From Gnetum montanum (taxonomy: Eukaryota; Streptophyta; Gnetopsida; Gnetales; Gnetaceae), in assembly GCA_015680685.1 (NCBI GenBank), contig MNCI01010753.1, positions 4,480 to 68,479 on the forward strand: DNA of 64,000 nucleotides. Direction: 5' to 3'. This document shows, piece by piece, positions 23,629 to 35,240 of this stretch. Position 1 is the first letter of the stretch. Each line of letters begins with the position of its first letter. The notes under the pieces were generated by a model, which was given only the letters and a program-made list of their open reading frames with translations, searched no databases and was not told the DNA's origin. Position numbers and translations under genes: made by a program.

Positions 23629-25637
23629 ATGTCTCTCTCACAAGACTATGATAATGCAACAACTAGTAAGGCAATTCATTGGAGAACCAACAAATTATAT
23701 GATGATGAAGATGAAGTTTGGAGTACTCAATCTGATGTAGGGGTCTCCTATATACATAAACAAAGACAACATCGTCCCAACTTACAAACTCATAATCTAC
23801 CTAGTGATGATGAACCCCTGTTGGCCACTAGGAGCCTAATGCATATACAAGAGGCTATTCAAATATCCCACAGGCATTGTAAGGAAAGTCATCTACCCAG
23901 GCTTGATTTAAATAACTTTCTCAAATTTATAGGAGGCTATGATTTAGATCCACAACATCATTTACAAGCCTTCCATGATGCCTGTGTATGGAGAAATATT
24001 GATGATGGGTGGAAAAAACTTAAGCTCTTTTCTCTTACACTCGTTGGCCAAGCAAAAGTATGGTATAGGTCCTTAAGACCAAAATCAATTCGACGTTGGC
24101 CGACAATGGTAGAAGTATTTAATGAAAGATATCAAACCTATGCAAGAGTGTTAGCCTTGAGGAGACAAATGCAGAAATGGAAATAGGGGCAACATGAACC
24201 CTTGGACATGGCCTTAGAAAGATACTATTCATTGGTAAATAATTTCCTAGGCCATGGATTCTTTGAGGAAAGGCTATTTATCACATCATGGATGGGCTCC
24301 ATAATGAAATAAGGGATTCCCTCAGGATGTATGCCTGAGGTCAACTATACAAGCTACAAACCCATTAACTTTAAGAGCTTATTAAGCAAGTAGCAAAAGA
24401 AGAAGGAGAAATGGCTAAATGGGAGAATGTTAAAAACTCTCAACGGGACCAAAATCTCGAATTAGCTAAGGTTCATAACCATAAAGAGGAGAAATCATCT
24501 CACCTTGAGGAAGTGCAACCATTTCTACCTTTGCCAATGCAACAATCACTAGATGAAATTGAGGTATAGATTAATAAGATGATAGAGTGGGTGCATGGAA
24601 AATATGGAGAATATGCTAACAATAATAGGGGCACAACTATGCTAAATCAAAAAATAGGACAGGACACCATGCAACAACCAGAACAAAGGGTAGGAGATAA
24701 TAAGAATAAGAACCCAACTGCCAACTTCTCATATCAATGCAACATCTGTTTGTGCGATCACCCCAAAGGCCAATGCCCAGTTTTGTCACATTTACATGAG
24801 CATTGGGGAGGAATGTTACACCCATATTTTGTATAGAAATATCAAGTTCAACCACAATGGCAAAAGCCCTAGTTGTGGGGGAAGCCATCGCCAACTTGAC
24901 CATATCCTTTGTATGTCCCAACGCCAAATGCTTACTATGTTCAACACCCTATTTCTCCAACCGAATCATCATCTTCTACTTCACCTCATTGTTATCATTC
25001 TCTGGAATGCTATCCACTCATGTCCTCTCTACCAAGGTCACCACCTCATGTACCTTACACTTTTCCTCAATAACAACGTTCTCATCCTTCACCTCCTTCT
25101 ACATCGCCACCAATTATGCCAGAAGGTTTTGCACCACAGTATCAACCCATCAACGTTACTTGTGTTGCGACTATCAATAGCAGTGGGAACCCTCCACAAC
25201 GTCAAAAGCATTCTTTCTTTAGACATGACTGTCAAAAGGAACACCACAATTCAGAAACCACTGCATCCACCAACTCAGCACAAATCCAACACTGTGGTGC
25301 ATCTTCCTCTTCAAACTCAATGCCTCATGTTACCTTATCAGGGCCACCACTCAATACTCGAACAACCATGGGGCCCAATGAATATAGCCACATGGGGAGA
25401 CATGTTGATCCTTGCATATCATCTTACAGTCGCAAGTACCATAGTGGGTCAACTCCTTATAAATTAACCACATCGTATAACTTTCCGCACTATGTCAACT
25501 CTAATCAAGTGTGTGAACCCCAATGGGTTAAGTATGACTGGGTTCCAATATTTCCAACATGCAAGGATCCTAACCTTCCATTTATTAATTCTAGTCATGC
25601 TCAACCATTTATTTATGGGGAGTATCCCCCATTCTAA
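23629..25637 (+). pseudogene. Element H gag (second gag type), broken
   Basis: The frame from 23629 runs 185 codons: MSLSQDYDNATTSKAIHW, then LPRLDLNNFLKFIGGYDLD and the capsid-like core HLQAFHDACVWRNIDDGW...KVWYRSLRPKSIRRW. A stop at about 24184 and frameshifts follow. The zinc knuckle CNICLCDHPKGQC (C-x2-C-x3-H-x4-C, about 24740-24780) ends one block. A Pro/Ser/Gln-rich tail continues to 25637. The N-terminus differs from that of A, C, D and J but matches F. No protease motif follows. Confidence 0.82.
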
Positions 25638-26205
25638 CAACAACAGAATTAATAAATGTTTTCCTTCTCTTTAATTTTAGAATTTTTTGTTTTCTAGTTT
25701 TTCATCTTTCAATTTATTATTTTTTCTTTTTGTCTTTTTATGAGTAATCTCATCTATGAATAAAACACTCATGTGACTCATTGGTTGAGGTGTTGTTCTA
25801 TGCTATGAAGTCTCAGGTGACTAATTACTTAGACAGCAAGCCATCACATCCACCCATTCTATTAATAAGAGGTTCTACTCTAGGTACGATGATATTCTTG
25901 TTATCATGAAAACTTAAAAGTAATTTTGTGCTCATTATGCCTAGAACGAAGAATGATGGACTAAGAAAAAATGGCTAGGGTGTGACATCAAGGGGACTTG
26001 TGGATTTTATTTGGTGACATCTATAGGTGCTATCATGCAGCTTGGTTGTACTAAGATCCTTGTAGATCTAACGACAATGGGAGTAAGAGTAATAAAAGCA
26101 CTTAATAAAGAAACCCAATGCTATTCTAGGGGGTCCCACTAGAAAGTCATGCACCCATGCCTAAAGGTAGGTAGCTTCTCTAGATTACTCCAAAAAAAGG
26201 CACTT
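25638..26205. other. Element H non-coding tail
   Basis: AT-rich at first, then similar to 49400-49970 of F, including the motif ATGCACCCATGCCTAAAGGT (26149-26168). Similarity to F stops just before the inverted terminus. No gene is seen. Confidence 0.7.
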
Positions 26206-26293
26206 AATATTAGGGGTCTGATATCAGCACCTGGTTAACAAGGGTCCAACAGCAAGGGTCTAATATTAGCACCTGAAAAACCATGATTCATCA
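26206..26293 (-). repeat. Inverted copy of the H LTR start forming the right end of H
   Basis: On the minus strand, 26293 to 26206 aligns without gaps to 22456-22543, with about 84% identity by eye over 90 positions. The shared stretch includes a long exact run around TTGTTAACCAGGTGCTG. Most differences are transitions. It ends exactly at the target duplication. Confidence 0.85.
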
Positions 26294-26298
26294 CTTGA

Positions 26299-28728
26299 TC
26301 CAATTGAAAACAACATGAGTTAACATTACAATATAGATCTAAGGTAGCATTTGGTTTGAAGAGTGTTCAAATGTAGTTGATGCAGAGGATGATGGTGTTA
26401 AAGATATAGGGCAACCAACCATGTTAGGTTGTGAGGGTTTGGGAGGACTTTTGGATTAGAAAAATGATCATTTATTAGATGAATTATCCGAATCACTCAG
26501 TTAGAAGGCTGGTTGTAAATTTACAACCCTAGCATTTTGTTATTATGGCTATGGGAGAATTTTGCCTTGCATCGACAAAGCAAGAGGTAACTAGGTTAAG
26601 GGTGAAGGGATGTATGCAGACAAATGTGGAGGATGATATTGATATGGGTTCTTCCCTTGAGTAGATGGTGAATGAGTTCAATGGTACTCTAGATGGTAAT
26701 AGTGATGTTGGAATGATGTGTGGCTTACAGAGCTTCAAGGAGAAATGGGTTGCTAAACATAATATCCATATAGATCTAGTTTCTGGTAAAGGTACTACTA
26801 TCTTAGCAGTGGTATTTCCCATGACTGTGGTTGGTACCACTGGTGATATTGCTCATACAGTTGTGGTGGAGCTCCACTTGGATAGTAAGCTTATTGTTGC
26901 TAGTGTAACTACCTTGGATTTCCTTGAGGATAAGGTAATTACCTCGGTGCTTACTTCCATGCTAGTTGAGGATTCAATGCGTACACCCCAGACTCTTGTA
27001 AGTGTGACACCACAAGGAAACATCCCTTTAGATGTTCATATTAACAAATTTCACATCTAGCATCATCATCATAGTTTGTCTCCACAACTTCTTCTACTGT
27101 AGTAGCTTTGCCCTTATCTCTCTGGTAGGCAAGTTTAGCCTCTTTCTACCTTTTGTAGTCACAATCACTATTATACTCATTGGATACTTCAGCAATCTTC
27201 ATAGAAGTTTTGAATTTTTCATCCAAAGAGTATTTTCCTATTCACCACTTCATCGAGTGGTGACTTCTCCTTATCATAGAATTAAACCTTCCTTTTCCTA
27301 ATGGAAGGGTCCCTATTATATTATTTTTCACTTTCCCTTTTTTACAACTCACCGTCTTCTTTGCTACTTGCTCTATTAGCCTTTGTATCTGATGAGATCT
27401 TAGTTTGGACTATCTCCCTTGAGCATAAACCCCAAGAGTTCTTCTAGTTTCTGCTTTGAGCCCACCTATGATGTGGCAGAGTTGTTACCTCTAAGAATAA
27501 TCATGGCCAAGGCATTATTGTAAAAGAGAATAATATCTGTCCATGGTGACATCCAAGGGTTCATGTAATTCTTGTTTTCAGCCTTGAATTTTCCTTCTCA
27601 GATTAGACACTCTGGAGTACGTTTGGTATTTGTCATTAAATAGCTTAAGCATTGTACTCCATTGACAGATACATTCAAGCTCTACGGATTGGTACTAGCT
27701 TTTAGCCTTCTTAATGAGTATCCTAGGGAAAATTTTGAGTCTTTGCCAATCATTTTCAATTTTTTGTAAGGCACAGGCATCATTAAAAGCTTGTAGATGT
27801 GTCTGTGGATCAAAGTTATATCTCCCCTCAAATCTTGGGATACTGTTCATGTCTAAGCACTTGATCTAACTATCTTTCACATGCCTAGTTGAAATCTTAA
27901 TTACCTCTACAATGTTAAGCATACTTCAAGTTTCTAACAAAGGTTCATCAAGTGATGATGACACTGATGATGGTTTCCGCCACCCCTTCATTCATTATGA
28001 GCTTGGTGATTAGTATTGATGTCCCGTTGAGCACCTCCATCATGGTTATTCTTTCTGTAGCATCTTTCAAAACTAGAAGAAGAGAAAGAAGAGGATGCAA
28101 ATGAAGAGGATGAAGAGGGAGGAGGACTACCACCACCATGATGTCTGCCAACTCCACTTTAGTTGTCATGACCATGTTCATTAGAATTCTTATTATCTTA
28201 ATGCTTGCCCAAGCTCCTGCCTTGACTGCCATCTTTTTCTAAACTCAAAATGTTGATAGTAGAATGTAGATTTAGGATCACATCCTCATCATTTGTAACT
28301 AGGGATGAAGAATTTTCATGTTGAGAGCCTTTAGAGAAAGAGCCCTAGTTATTGTCTTAGTTTAGCAAGAACAAGGGATTGGTGAATTGTTTCCCCTTCA
28401 TAGCCTCATGATGCTTCTCCTAGTGTCAATCCCTCTTGTGTTGTGTGTTAGTGCAATGGTAGTCCCTAGTTTCATAACCATTCACAACATATTCCTCTTG
28501 AAGATCATGGATACCTAACTTTGTAAGAGCTTGAAGCAACATCATGGGCATAGATTGATCAGGGGGCATTACAATGTTGCCCTCCATATCATGCCATCAC
28601 AGTTGCTCATCCTGGTGTAGGATGAAGATGAAATTAGGCATATACTCATCTAGATGAGTATATACCACCTTGCACTATTGTGGGACCAGAAATTTGACAT
28701 CTTCATGCCTACCAGAAGAAGAGGACAT
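26299..28728 (-). pseudogene. Element D gag, broken
   Basis: The minus-strand start at 28728 gives MSSSSGRHEDVKF and then VVYTHLDEYMPNFIFILHQDEQ. A serine- and histidine-rich basic region follows (about 28250-27950). The gag core is at about 27860-27600 (reverse of HLQAFHDACAL type), the knuckle zone near 27010-27060, and a Pro/Tyr/Gln-rich tail reaches 26299, where H interrupts the element. Many stops. It matches A, C and J, not F or H. Confidence 0.8.
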
Positions 28729-28860
28729 TTTGCAAAGAAATCAAATATCAGTGTGCTTTTCTAATTATATGTTGTGTGAGAGTGATGTTGACCTTGCGTT
28801 CATCCAACAATATTAATAATGTTCACTAATCCTAGATAGCACATGTTTCAACAAATGGAG

Positions 28861-28878
28861 TCCTTAGCAATGGTGCCA
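28861..28878 (-). promoter_or_regulatory. Element D primer-binding site (tRNA-Asp), decayed
   Basis: The minus strand reads TGGCACCATTGCTAAGGA, five transitions from the tRNA-Asp complement. It lies one base from the LTR at 28880. Confidence 0.82.
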
Positions 28879-28879
28879 A

Positions 28880-29807
28880 TGATGAGTGGAGAAGGTACCC
28901 CTACACCCAACCATATGAATCATGAAGTGTTCATGCATGATCCGATCAAATTCCACGGACTCTATAGTTTCTAGTACACTAGTCTTCTAGGAAGTGAACC
29001 TTGTCCTAAAGGTCATTTATCTTCCCAATTATACTTGTGATGTACAAAGGTATGGTTAAGTGTAATCCAAGAATATGATTTTTATTGTTTTATGTTTTAT
29101 GTTCTTTGTTATTAAAGTAGAGAGATGAAATAATTTAACAACTAATCTAATTTAACCACTGAACTAGTCTCTAACTAATCCTAACATAAGCATCTAGTCC
29201 CACTTTTTGTACATGTACTAAACCCACATATCCACTATTGGGTTACCAAGCGCTATGCTATTGGGTGCACCAAGCAATAATGCTGCTAGGATTACCAATT
29301 GAATACATGTTTACGCTCAAAGTAGTTGTACTTATGTACTTAATCTATTTAGCATAATTAATTAACTAATTGTCTAAATTCTAATTTATCCTAATTAATT
29401 ACATATTTCATGAAAATAATAAATGCATAAATAAATCATTAATCTATTCTAAGTGGTACAAGGTTTGATCAAAAGGATCATCTTTATTAACGTACACACT
29501 AGTGTGATTCAGGTACAACAATGCTTGAATAAAGATCTATACACTTTCTAACTCCTACTGCGGGCACTCAGAAAAATATTCTAACTTTCAAATGGACAAA
29601 CTGCAAGAGATCTGCTACTACTATGACTTCAATGCTTCATAAACATAGCTAAGAGCTCATGTTTATAGTTTTTGCTATAGTACTATGTTGATGGGGCCTC
29701 GTAGACATAGCAAATGCTATGTTGATGAGGCAACACCATGTTAATGGGGCCCATCAATAAGGCTATGTCAACAAGGGCCCATAAACATGACACTTTGATA
29801 CTCATCA
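28880..29807 (-). mobile_element. Element D 5' LTR
   Basis: On the minus strand it starts TGATGAGTATCAAAGTG at 29807 and ends ...CCACTCATCA at 28880. The U3 array (29800-29680) contains GGGCCCTTGTTGAC, GATGGGCCCC, GCCTCATCAACATAG and GAGGCCCCATCAAC, followed by TATAAA (complement of 29662-29667). The LTR start aligns with that of C, so the two are close relatives. Confidence 0.86.
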
Positions 29808-29812
29808 CCTGT

Positions 29813-31013
29813 CATCCTTCTCATCCTTTAGCACATGCTCTTCCACCCTCTACCTAATTACCTCCTACTCCATCTATGCAAGGTGAAATTCCACCACAAC
29901 TGCAACAATGTAACACTACTAGGGTTGTTAACTTATAGCTAACTTTCTAGTCAAATGGTTCAGAACCTAGATCCCAAAAATGACCATTCTTCTAATCCAA
30001 CAATCCTTTAAATTCTTCATAGACTAATGCAACTAGTCACCCTATCTCTCCATCATCCTCTGCATCAAATACTTTCAAAAGTTCTTCAAACCAAATACCT
30101 CCTAAGATTTACACTATCATGTTAACCCATGCTATATCTAATTAAATAAAGTTTGGAAACCTTTTCAAGAAAAGATCTGACCTAGAAAGTCCTCTCATTT
30201 ACTTGTAGATCACTAGACATGAGCCATGCAAGGCTCTTCTTGATTTAGGTTCTAGTGTCAATCTAATTTTCCATGGAATGTACAAAGCATGGAACCTATC
30301 ACCTCTCAAGGAGAGCAATATCCATCTAGAGTTGGTAGACAAGTCAATCATGGGCCCTTTGGGACTTGTGAAGGACATTGTAATCACTATTTGTGGGTGG
30401 TCTTATCTTACCAATTTTTGGATGATCAAGGTTAACAATTGTAAGGAAGACTTCCCAATTATTATGCGAAGGGCATGGTTGAGCACTATTGATATGTGAA
30501 TGGGCATAAAAGTTCACTCCTTGGAAAATTACAAGGAAAATGAATTTGAACATATTAAGAAGAAGAGAGTTCCATGCATCACGTATAGTGATATGGGGTG
30601 CAACTATGTGTAGAAAAATTGGTCTATCAAGAGGACATCCATCAAAGTATGCAAATAGTGTGCAGATGATTCTAAAATCCAAAGGTGCCTATATGCAGTA
30701 GCCATAGAATAAGAGGGCACCCAATGGTTATGAGCTAATCTTGGAAGTGACACACTTTGCATGGCACTTGCTGCAGGTTTGACATGTGCTTATATTGAAA
30801 GCATGGATAAGCTAGAACAAGTTCATCACCAACTCTTTGATAATGCAAATGATGATACCTATTAGAGAGAGTTGGAAATCCCTAAAAATTTTAAACAAGA
30901 GTCCTTAGAGTTAAAAACTCTACCTACTAGCATGGAGTATGCATTTTTGACAAATGTTAAGGTAGTAATAATCAATGCCAATCTTACTCCTAAACAAAAA
31001 ATAAATGTTGTTG
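29813..31013 (+). pseudogene. Element C gag tail, protease and start of the RT linker, interrupted by J
   Basis: C resumes here after D. A proline-rich gag tail (29813-30150) leads to the protease, with LLDLGSSVNLIFHGMYKAW near 30235-30295. The Asp is kept but Ser-Gly reads Leu-Gly. The block EDFPIIMRRAWLSTID follows at about 30450-30495. The linker to RT follows (block ELEIPKNFKQE near 30870-30900) and stops at 31013, where J is inserted. Stops break the frame. Confidence 0.82.
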
Positions 31014-31018
31014 AACGT

Positions 31019-31936
31019 TAATGAGAGCGTTTACTCTAGCAATTTATTCTAATTATTAGAGAAATTACTCTAGAGGGTTATTCTAATTATTAGAGTGGAA
31101 ATTTTTCTAATTATTAGAGTGGTAGTTTCTCTAAAATTAGAGTGGCAGGTTTTCTAATTATTAGAGTAGTTACTCCCAAGCCTATAAATACAGTGCCCAG
31201 GCACATAATTGAGGAGGAGTCTTGGAAGGGAGTATTTCAAGGGAAGTCTTAGAGAAGTCTTTTAGAAGTCTTTTAGGAGTCAAGTTAGAGTATTTTCCAA
31301 GTACCCACAGTAGGAGGTCTAAGTGTGGACTGATCTTTATTTGAGCATTGTGTACCTAAGCACACCTTGTGTACGGCAATAAAGATGAGCTCTTGGATTC
31401 ATCCTTGCAACACTTGAGATTTGTTTTCCTACTCATTTCTTTTATTTTATTTTCTTCTACATTTATTTTATTTTATTTTATGCACTTTACATTTCTGTTA
31501 TTAGAACACATAGTACGATCACTTCGAACATGCGTGTAACACTTGGTAACCCAGTAATGATTAGCGTTTGGTAATCCCAGTAGTGTTGCACTGGTTCAGG
31601 ATGTGTACGGCAAGTGAGAATGGATACTGGTGTTAGGATTAGTTTAAAGCTTATTTAATCAGTAGTTAAGTTAATTTAGTCACTTAGTTATCTCTCTCTC
31701 TCTCCTCCCTTATTAGCAGCAAGACATAAAAACATAAAAGCTATAAAAATCATATGCATCAAGCTTACTTAACCATATAATCGTGATATACAAGTAAGTT
31801 TGGGAAGACAATGATCAACCAACCTATCCTTATTTCATGAGGACGCATAAGCACTTAGTCCTTGAAATTCGACCGAATCATGCATGAAATGCTCATATTC
31901 ATATGGTTGAGCGTAAGGGTACCTCACCGCTCATCA
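31019..31936 (+). mobile_element. Element J 5' LTR
   Basis: It ends ...CACCGCTCATCA. Its start, TAATGAGAG, is a mutated form of TGTTGAGAG in the 3' LTR. U3 holds the (T)TCTAATTATTAGAG array (31047-31166), and TATAAATA lies at 31183-31190. The R/U5 blocks are shared with the other elements although the U3 array is unrelated. Confidence 0.87.
31047..31166 (+). repeat. U3 array of the near-palindrome TCTAATTATTAGAG
   Basis: Four copies of TCTAATTATTAGAG and one variant (TCTCTAAAATTAGAG) are spaced by about 10-18 bases and end 16 bases before the TATA box. The same 4+1 arrangement is in the 3' LTR (about 38779-38902). No GATATCGC or CATCAACG motif is present in this LTR. Confidence 0.88.
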
Positions 31937-31937
31937 T

Positions 31938-31955
31938 TGGCACTGTTGCTGGGGA
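31938..31955 (+). promoter_or_regulatory. Element J primer-binding site (tRNA-Asp)
   Basis: TGGCACTGTTGCTGGGGA differs from the tRNA-Asp complement by three transitions. One base separates it from the LTR. Confidence 0.86.
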
Positions 31956-32072
31956 CTTAGTTGTTTGTGCGCTAACTAGAACATAGGAAATAATTCACAT
32001 CATTAAAACAAACCCTTAGGATTGGTTGAGAAAATAATAAACAAGAATACATTGCACACTGAATAGACAAGT

Positions 32073-34500
32073 ATGTCTCCTTCTTCGTACGAAAGAGCCT
32101 CATCGCCTAGGTCTGAAATAGGAGATAGTTGGTGGCGTAATACACATGACGTTGACCCGCCAGTCCCTCAACAAGTTTAAGTGGTATATATTCATCCCGA
32201 TGAGTATATACCAAACTTCACCTTTATCCTCCATCAAGACGAACAATTGCATTGGCGAGACTTAGAAGGTAACATAGTGTTACCTCTCGATCGTTCAGTC
32301 CCGAGCATGCTTCTTCATGCTCTTACATGAATGGGAATGTCGCACTTACACGCAGAATACGTTGTGCAAGACCATGACTCGAGAGAATACTATCTCATAG
32401 AGGCTTAACATTAAATGAACTTGCAACAGGAGAGACATCATAAGTCTTTGAAGGGTAAGTGGTCCCAGGATGCCCCACATGTCTTAAGCAAAAATAAGGG
32501 TGGTGAACCTACCTCAGGCAGTCGGCCACACAACGATGTTCCTCCCCTTGACTTTGGCCAAGGGGTTGTGTATCAAGACCTTCATTTCACTATTCATAAC
32601 CTAGGTCCTGATACCCACAGGTATAAAGGATCTAAAAGAGGGACACGAACTCATGATAAAGGTGGACATTCTAATCACAATTGCGATCAGGGCTGAGACC
32701 GCAGAAGAGAAGGTAGCAGACACTGTCATGGTGATGGTTCTCCTTCTTCTTTACCTTCATCATATCCTTCACCCTCTCCTTCAATATCTAGACATAGTCA
32801 TAAAGAAAAAGACCATGGGAATAAAGGTAGGCAAAGTGGAATTCATAGATGAAATAGCCAGGAAAGGGGACGAGGGCACTTTAGAGGGTCACGACATAGC
32901 ATAAGGGAGAGTAGGGAACAACATAGGCATCATAGACACCATGGATGAGATGATCACGATGAACCCCTACTCACTACTCGAAGTATGTTAGACATAACTA
33001 AGGTTGTTAGAATTCAACCAAGGCAACAGAAAGATAGTAGGATCAAGAGATTAGATATGAACAATATCCCACGATTTGGAGGGGGATACAATGCTGATCC
33101 TCAGAATCACTTACAAGCATTTCATGATGCATGTGCCTTGCAAAATATAGAGAATGAATGGCAAAAACTTAAGTTGTTTCCATGGACACTAGTTAAAGAA
33201 GCAGAAAGTTGGTACCGGTCTTTAGAACTGGAATCCATTCGTAGGTGGAGTACTATGTTAGAACTATTTAATGACAAGTACCAAATGTACTCTCAAGTGT
33301 CTAACTTGTGAAGGCAAATTGAAGGTTGGAAACAAGGAGAACATGAAACCTTGAATGCTACCATGGGCCGATATTATGCACTGTTACATCATTGTCCTAG
33401 CCATGGTTATTTGTAAAGGGATCAACTGCACCATCTCATGGATGGGCTTAGGCATGAAACAAGAAGAACCCTAGGAACTTATGCCCAAGGGTGACTATCC
33501 AAGCTTAGGTCCCATCAAATTCAAAGACTATTGGAGCAAGTTGCTAAGGAAGAAGGTGAGATACGGAAGAGAGAAAATGTGCAAGAGTATAACTAAGATC
33601 CTTCCCTCTGGAAGAAGGGAGTAAGATTTTGTGAAGATGAAGAAGAGTCACCACTTGAAGAGATGGTGAATAGGAAAACTTTGCCCATCCAAAAGATAAC
33701 ATCAGAAGTTTTGGCAAAGGTAGATCAAATGTCGGATTCCCTAGATAATAGATTTCAAACTGTTCTTAAAATAGTAGAAGAGTCTAGAGAGCAAGGTAGT
33801 GATCAAGAAAAGAGAAAAAAGAGAAAAGTTGAACATGCATGGAGCAAGGGTAAGGGCAAAGTTGTCATCATTGAAGAGGTTGTGGATTTGTAAATAGACA
33901 ATGATAGTGGATGTAAGATATGTTAATATGACCATCCTAAGGGATGTTGCCTTGTAATCTCACATCTATAGGAGTCTGGGGTATATGCACTCAACCCACG
34001 ATTAAAAAAAAGGCAAACACCCCGAAGGTTACCTTATCCTCAAGGTAACACAAGGCAGTTCCACCAACCCTTAACATATTATCCTAGTAAAACTTCACCA
34101 CAACTAATTAAGCAATATCAACAATGGCAGCACCCACAATCATGGGGAATGCCACCACCAAGGCAACAGTATCTTTATGGGCAACCTGACCCGTATGGAT
34201 ATTACGTGTAGCAGCCAATCTCCCCACATGACTCTACTAGTCACGTTACTCCTCAACCTCACTACCAAGCCTACAAGTATTATGGGACTCCCTCTTCTAG
34301 AGGAAATATTCCACAAGCATATCATCCTTCTCATCTGGCCACACCTCTTCCACCAATAGCATGACTACCACCTGCTCCCATGATGCAAGGTCAAATCCCT
34401 ACCTAGCCGCATCAACGTAACGCCACAAGGGCTGTTAACTCTCAACCTATTGTTGGTTCCAACAACCACATGAAAAAAAAACATTTCTTTAGAACCAATA
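32073..34500 (+). pseudogene. Element J gag, broken
   Basis: The start at 32073 gives MSPSSYERASSPRSE, then VYIHPDEYIPNFTFILHQDE. A His/Arg/Ser-rich stretch follows (32600-32960). The core lies in the 108-codon frame 32985-33311 (HLQAFHDACALQNIENEWQ, ESWYRSLELESIRRW). A lysine-rich coiled-coil segment lies at 33663-33893. The zinc knuckle is near 33913-33945, with its second Cys followed by a stop. A Pro/Tyr/Gln-rich tail follows. About ten stops interrupt it. Confidence 0.84.
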
Positions 34501-35240
34501 GTCCAACCAAGCCCTTGTAATCACATGTGACTAATTCCTTAGACACCTCAGTATCAATCAAAACTTTAGAGCCCCCTTCAACCCAATCACCACACTTAAC
34601 ACATACGGTCATGCTAACACATGCCATCACCGATTGGATCAAAGCTAGCCACCTTCCCAAGAAATTCTCTGATCCTGGGAGTCCTCTGATATACTTACAA
34701 ATCACTAGAAATGTGTCGTTCAAGGCTCTTTTGGATTTAGGTTCTGGTGTCAACTTGATTTCTCAAGAAATGTACAAGGCTTGAAACCTACCTCCATTAA
34801 GAAAGAGAAACATCCATCTAGAGTTGGCTAACTAGTCCATCACTGTCCCATTAGGACTAGTGGAAGACATTGTTACCACTATTTGTGGGTGGTCGTACCC
34901 AGCTGACTTCCTAGTGATTCAGATAAACAATGGTAGGGGGACTTCCCAATCATAATGGGAAGAGCATGGCTAAGTACCATTGACGCATGCCTAGGAATCT
35001 GCAATCTTTCCCTAGAAATATCAAAGGAAAATACATATGAAAAGATAGAGAAGAAGAAAGTTCTATGCATCGCATACAGTGACACAGGATGTAATTGCAT
35101 GCAAAGGTCATGGTTTGTGCAAAGTTTAACATTGCCTGCATGCAATCAATGTGCACAAGTGATCAACATACAAAGATGCTTGTATGCAGTAGCCACACAA
35201 CAGGAAGGTACCCAGTGGCTAATAGCTAATCAAGAAAGTA
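34501..35240 (+). pseudogene. Element J protease, broken
   Basis: The active-site block ALLDLGSGVNLISQEMYKA is at about 34722-34784, with Leu in place of the Ser of the usual DSG. The hallmark GDFPIIMGRAWLSTIDACLG starts near 34939, one base out of frame because one base is missing near 34935 (a GGGGG run). The downstream part stays open with RT from 34955 to 35491. Confidence 0.82.

Larger units (their letters stand above)
22456..26293 (+). mobile_element. Element H: pol-less gag element with inverted LTR-start termini
   Basis: H has a 5' LTR, a tRNA-Asp primer site and a gag gene, then about 570 bp of non-coding sequence. It then ends in about 88 bp that are an inverted copy of its own LTR start. 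The left end reads TGATGAATCGTGGTTT; the right end, on the minus strand, reads TGATGAATCATGGTTT. CTTGA flanks both sides (22451-22455 and 26294-26298). D's gag-protease sequence resumes directly after. No pol, ORF-X, polypurine tract or normal 3' LTR is present. Confidence 0.85.
14163..29807 (-). mobile_element. Element D: gag-pol-ORF-X retrotransposon, inserted in C and carrying H
   Basis: D lies on the minus strand. Its 5' LTR is at 28880-29807 and a truncated 3' LTR is at the left end. The flanks are CCTAT (14158-14162) and CCTGT (29808-29812), a 5-bp target duplication with one transition. C's proline-rich gag tail continues on both sides. Internal order on the minus strand is primer site, gag, protease (split by H), RT, RNase H, integrase, internal promoter, intron, ORF-X. 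Without H it is about 11.8 kb. Confidence 0.88.

Noticed and set aside
24796-25467. A 223-codon frame overlapping other frames in element H
   Set aside because: The gag tail (Pro/Ser/Gln-rich) is in another frame at 25116-25637. The long shadow frame is low in complexity and is not kept in F.
22456-26293. H as a DNA transposon with terminal inverted repeats
   Set aside because: It has an LTR, a tRNA-Asp primer site and a gag gene, and no transposase. The inverted terminus is a copy of the LTR start.
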